Below, one piece after another: positions 63,249 to 64,000 of a stretch of 64,000 nucleotides of DNA. Within the stretch, counting starts at the first letter, position 1. Each line of letters starts with the position of its first letter. The stretch spans positions 1-64,000 of the forward strand of contig NZ_RZYA01000017.1 in assembly GCF_004005495.1 (NCBI RefSeq), given 5' to 3'. The translations under genes were made by a program, and so were the position numbers. Source of the DNA: Streptomyces antnestii. Lineage in GTDB: Bacteria; Actinomycetota; Actinomycetes; Streptomycetales; Streptomycetaceae. The notes beneath the pieces were generated by a model. That model searched no databases, had not been told where the DNA came from, and saw nothing but the letters and a program-made list of their open reading frames with translations.

Positions 63249-64000
63249 TCAGTGCGCCGACCGCCGCTGCGCCGTCATCGCCGCGCCCACGATCCCCGCG
63301 TTGTTCTGGAGCTGGGCCGGGGCGATCTCCGCCTTGATGTGCTTGATCAGCGGCAGGAACCTGTCGGCCTTGCGGCTGACGCCGCCGCCGATGATGAAGA
63401 GTTCCGGCGAGAACAGCATCTCGACGTGCGCCAGGTACTTCTGGACGCGGTGCGCCCAGTGCTCCCAGCTCAGGCCGTGGTCGTCCTTCGCCTTCGTCGA
63501 GGCGTGCTTCTCGGCGTCGTGGCCGTGCAGCTCCAGATGGCCGAGCTCGGTGTTCGGGACGAGTTCCCCGTCGACGAAGAGGGCGCTGCCGATGCCCGTA
63601 CCGAACGTGAGGAGCAGGACCGTGCCCCGGCGGCCGCGGCCCGCGCCGAAGTGCATCTCGGCGACGCCCGCCGCGTCCGCGTCGTTGAGGACCGTCACGG
63701 GGAGCCCGTCGAGCCGCTCGCTCAGGAGGGCGCGGGCGTCGACGTCGATCCATGACTTGTCGACATTGGCCGCCGTACGGATCGTGGCCCCGCCGTTCAC
63801 GACACCGGGGAACGTGATGCCGACCCGGTCGGGCCGCTCACCGAAGTGCTCCACGACCTGCCTGACCCCGTCGGCCACGCCATCGGGCGTGGCCGGGTTC
63901 GGGGTCAGGACCTTGTACCGCTCCTGTGCCAGGTCTCCGCGGTCCAGGTCAACGGGAGCGCCCTTGATCCCTGATCCGCCGATGTCCACACCGAAGATCT
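63249..64000 (-). CDS. ppgK: Polyphosphate glucokinase, N-terminus cut by the window edge
   Basis: About 250 residues visible, only the first few missing (expected M[11 protein letters not shown]). ROK family: phosphate loop [22 protein letters not shown], catalytic-site region [12 protein letters not shown], then [14 protein letters not shown] and [11 protein letters not shown], where Glu binds glucose. [18 protein letters not shown] near the end is typical of PpgK. It phosphorylates glucose with polyphosphate or ATP. Stop at 63249, 20 bp past the stop ladder of the convergent DUF6542 gene. Confidence 0.93.
   Translation of the reverse strand, partial: IFGVDIGGSGIKGAPVDLDRGDLAQERYKVLTPNPATPDGVADGVRQVVEHFGERPDRVGITFPGVVNGGATIRTAANVDKSWIDVDARALLSERLDGLPVTVLNDADAAGVAEMHFGAGRGRRGTVLLLTFGTGIGSALFVDGELVPNTELGHLELHGHDAEKHASTKAKDDHGLSWEHWAHRVQKYLAHVEMLFSPELFIIGGGVSRKADRFLPLIKHIKAEIAPAQLQNNAGIVGAAMTAQRRSAH

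Overview
The window is high-GC actinobacterial chromosome, almost certainly Streptomyces. Third codon positions are strongly G/C, GTG and TTG starts are common, and it carries mycothiol biosynthesis (mshB), the bldK oligopeptide importer, a WhiJ-type XRE/DUF5753-DUF397 set and RsbW-like anti-sigma kinases. Gene order agrees with my memory of the S. coelicolor stretch from dapE down to ychF and ppgK; that comparison is from memory, not a search. No tRNA, rRNA, CRISPR array, prophage or intact transposase gene was recognised.

Layout. 1-8 kb: the end of a probable folP2, a LOG-family nucleosidase, dapE, a secreted lysozyme-like protein often mislabelled 'heavy metal transporter', a small secreted protein, dapC, a 7Fe ferredoxin, an Rv0428c-like acetyltransferase and a SirB1-family protein. 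dapE and dapC are two late steps of lysine/diaminopimelate synthesis. 7.7-11.2 kb: a four-gene operon of ABC-2 exporter plus DesKR-like two-component system, with a palindrome upstream. 11.3-17.6 kb: a membrane-anchored peptidoglycan-binding-like protein, DUF6113, mshB, a MITE-like element, a 64-residue membrane protein and an S9 peptidase. 17.8-29.8 kb: two complete oligopeptide ABC importers on the minus strand; the right one has the bldKA-bldKB-bldKC-bldKD-bldKE order. 30-35 kb: typA and a large peptide-binding lipoprotein. 35.8-39.6 kb: a mycobacterial Sdh1-like succinate dehydrogenase operon. 39.6-46 kb is the accessory-looking part: lipoproteins, an Rpn-like gene with a duplicated 3' end, the anti-sigma/XRE/DUF397 group, an acetyltransferase without a standard start codon and a TPM-family protein that has lost its TPM domain. 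46-53.6 kb: a large SpoIIE-type phosphatase, another RsbW-like kinase, a Nudix hydrolase, a SPOR-like peptide, an NCS1 permease with a cysteine-rich tail and a GntR regulator. 53.8-64 kb: a secreted GH65 enzyme, an amidase/DUF3311/sodium symporter operon behind a 16-bp palindrome, a double-HTH Lrp regulator, ychF, DUF6542 and ppgK.

Two patterns cross gene boundaries. First, perfect inverted repeats mark most operon ends; one lies inside the bldK operon right after the binding-protein gene. Second, many gene 3' ends carry short tandem duplications (6 to 24 bp units, once about 258 bp) that include or touch the stop codon. The same arrangement at about ten unrelated genes is the most unusual structural feature I see here. 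I found no clearly new multi-gene defence or biosynthetic system. The best candidates for undescribed biology are this stop-proximal repeat pattern, the Rpn-like tail duplication with an in-frame stop, the cysteine-rich NCS1 permease and the short binding-protein relic upstream of bldKA.
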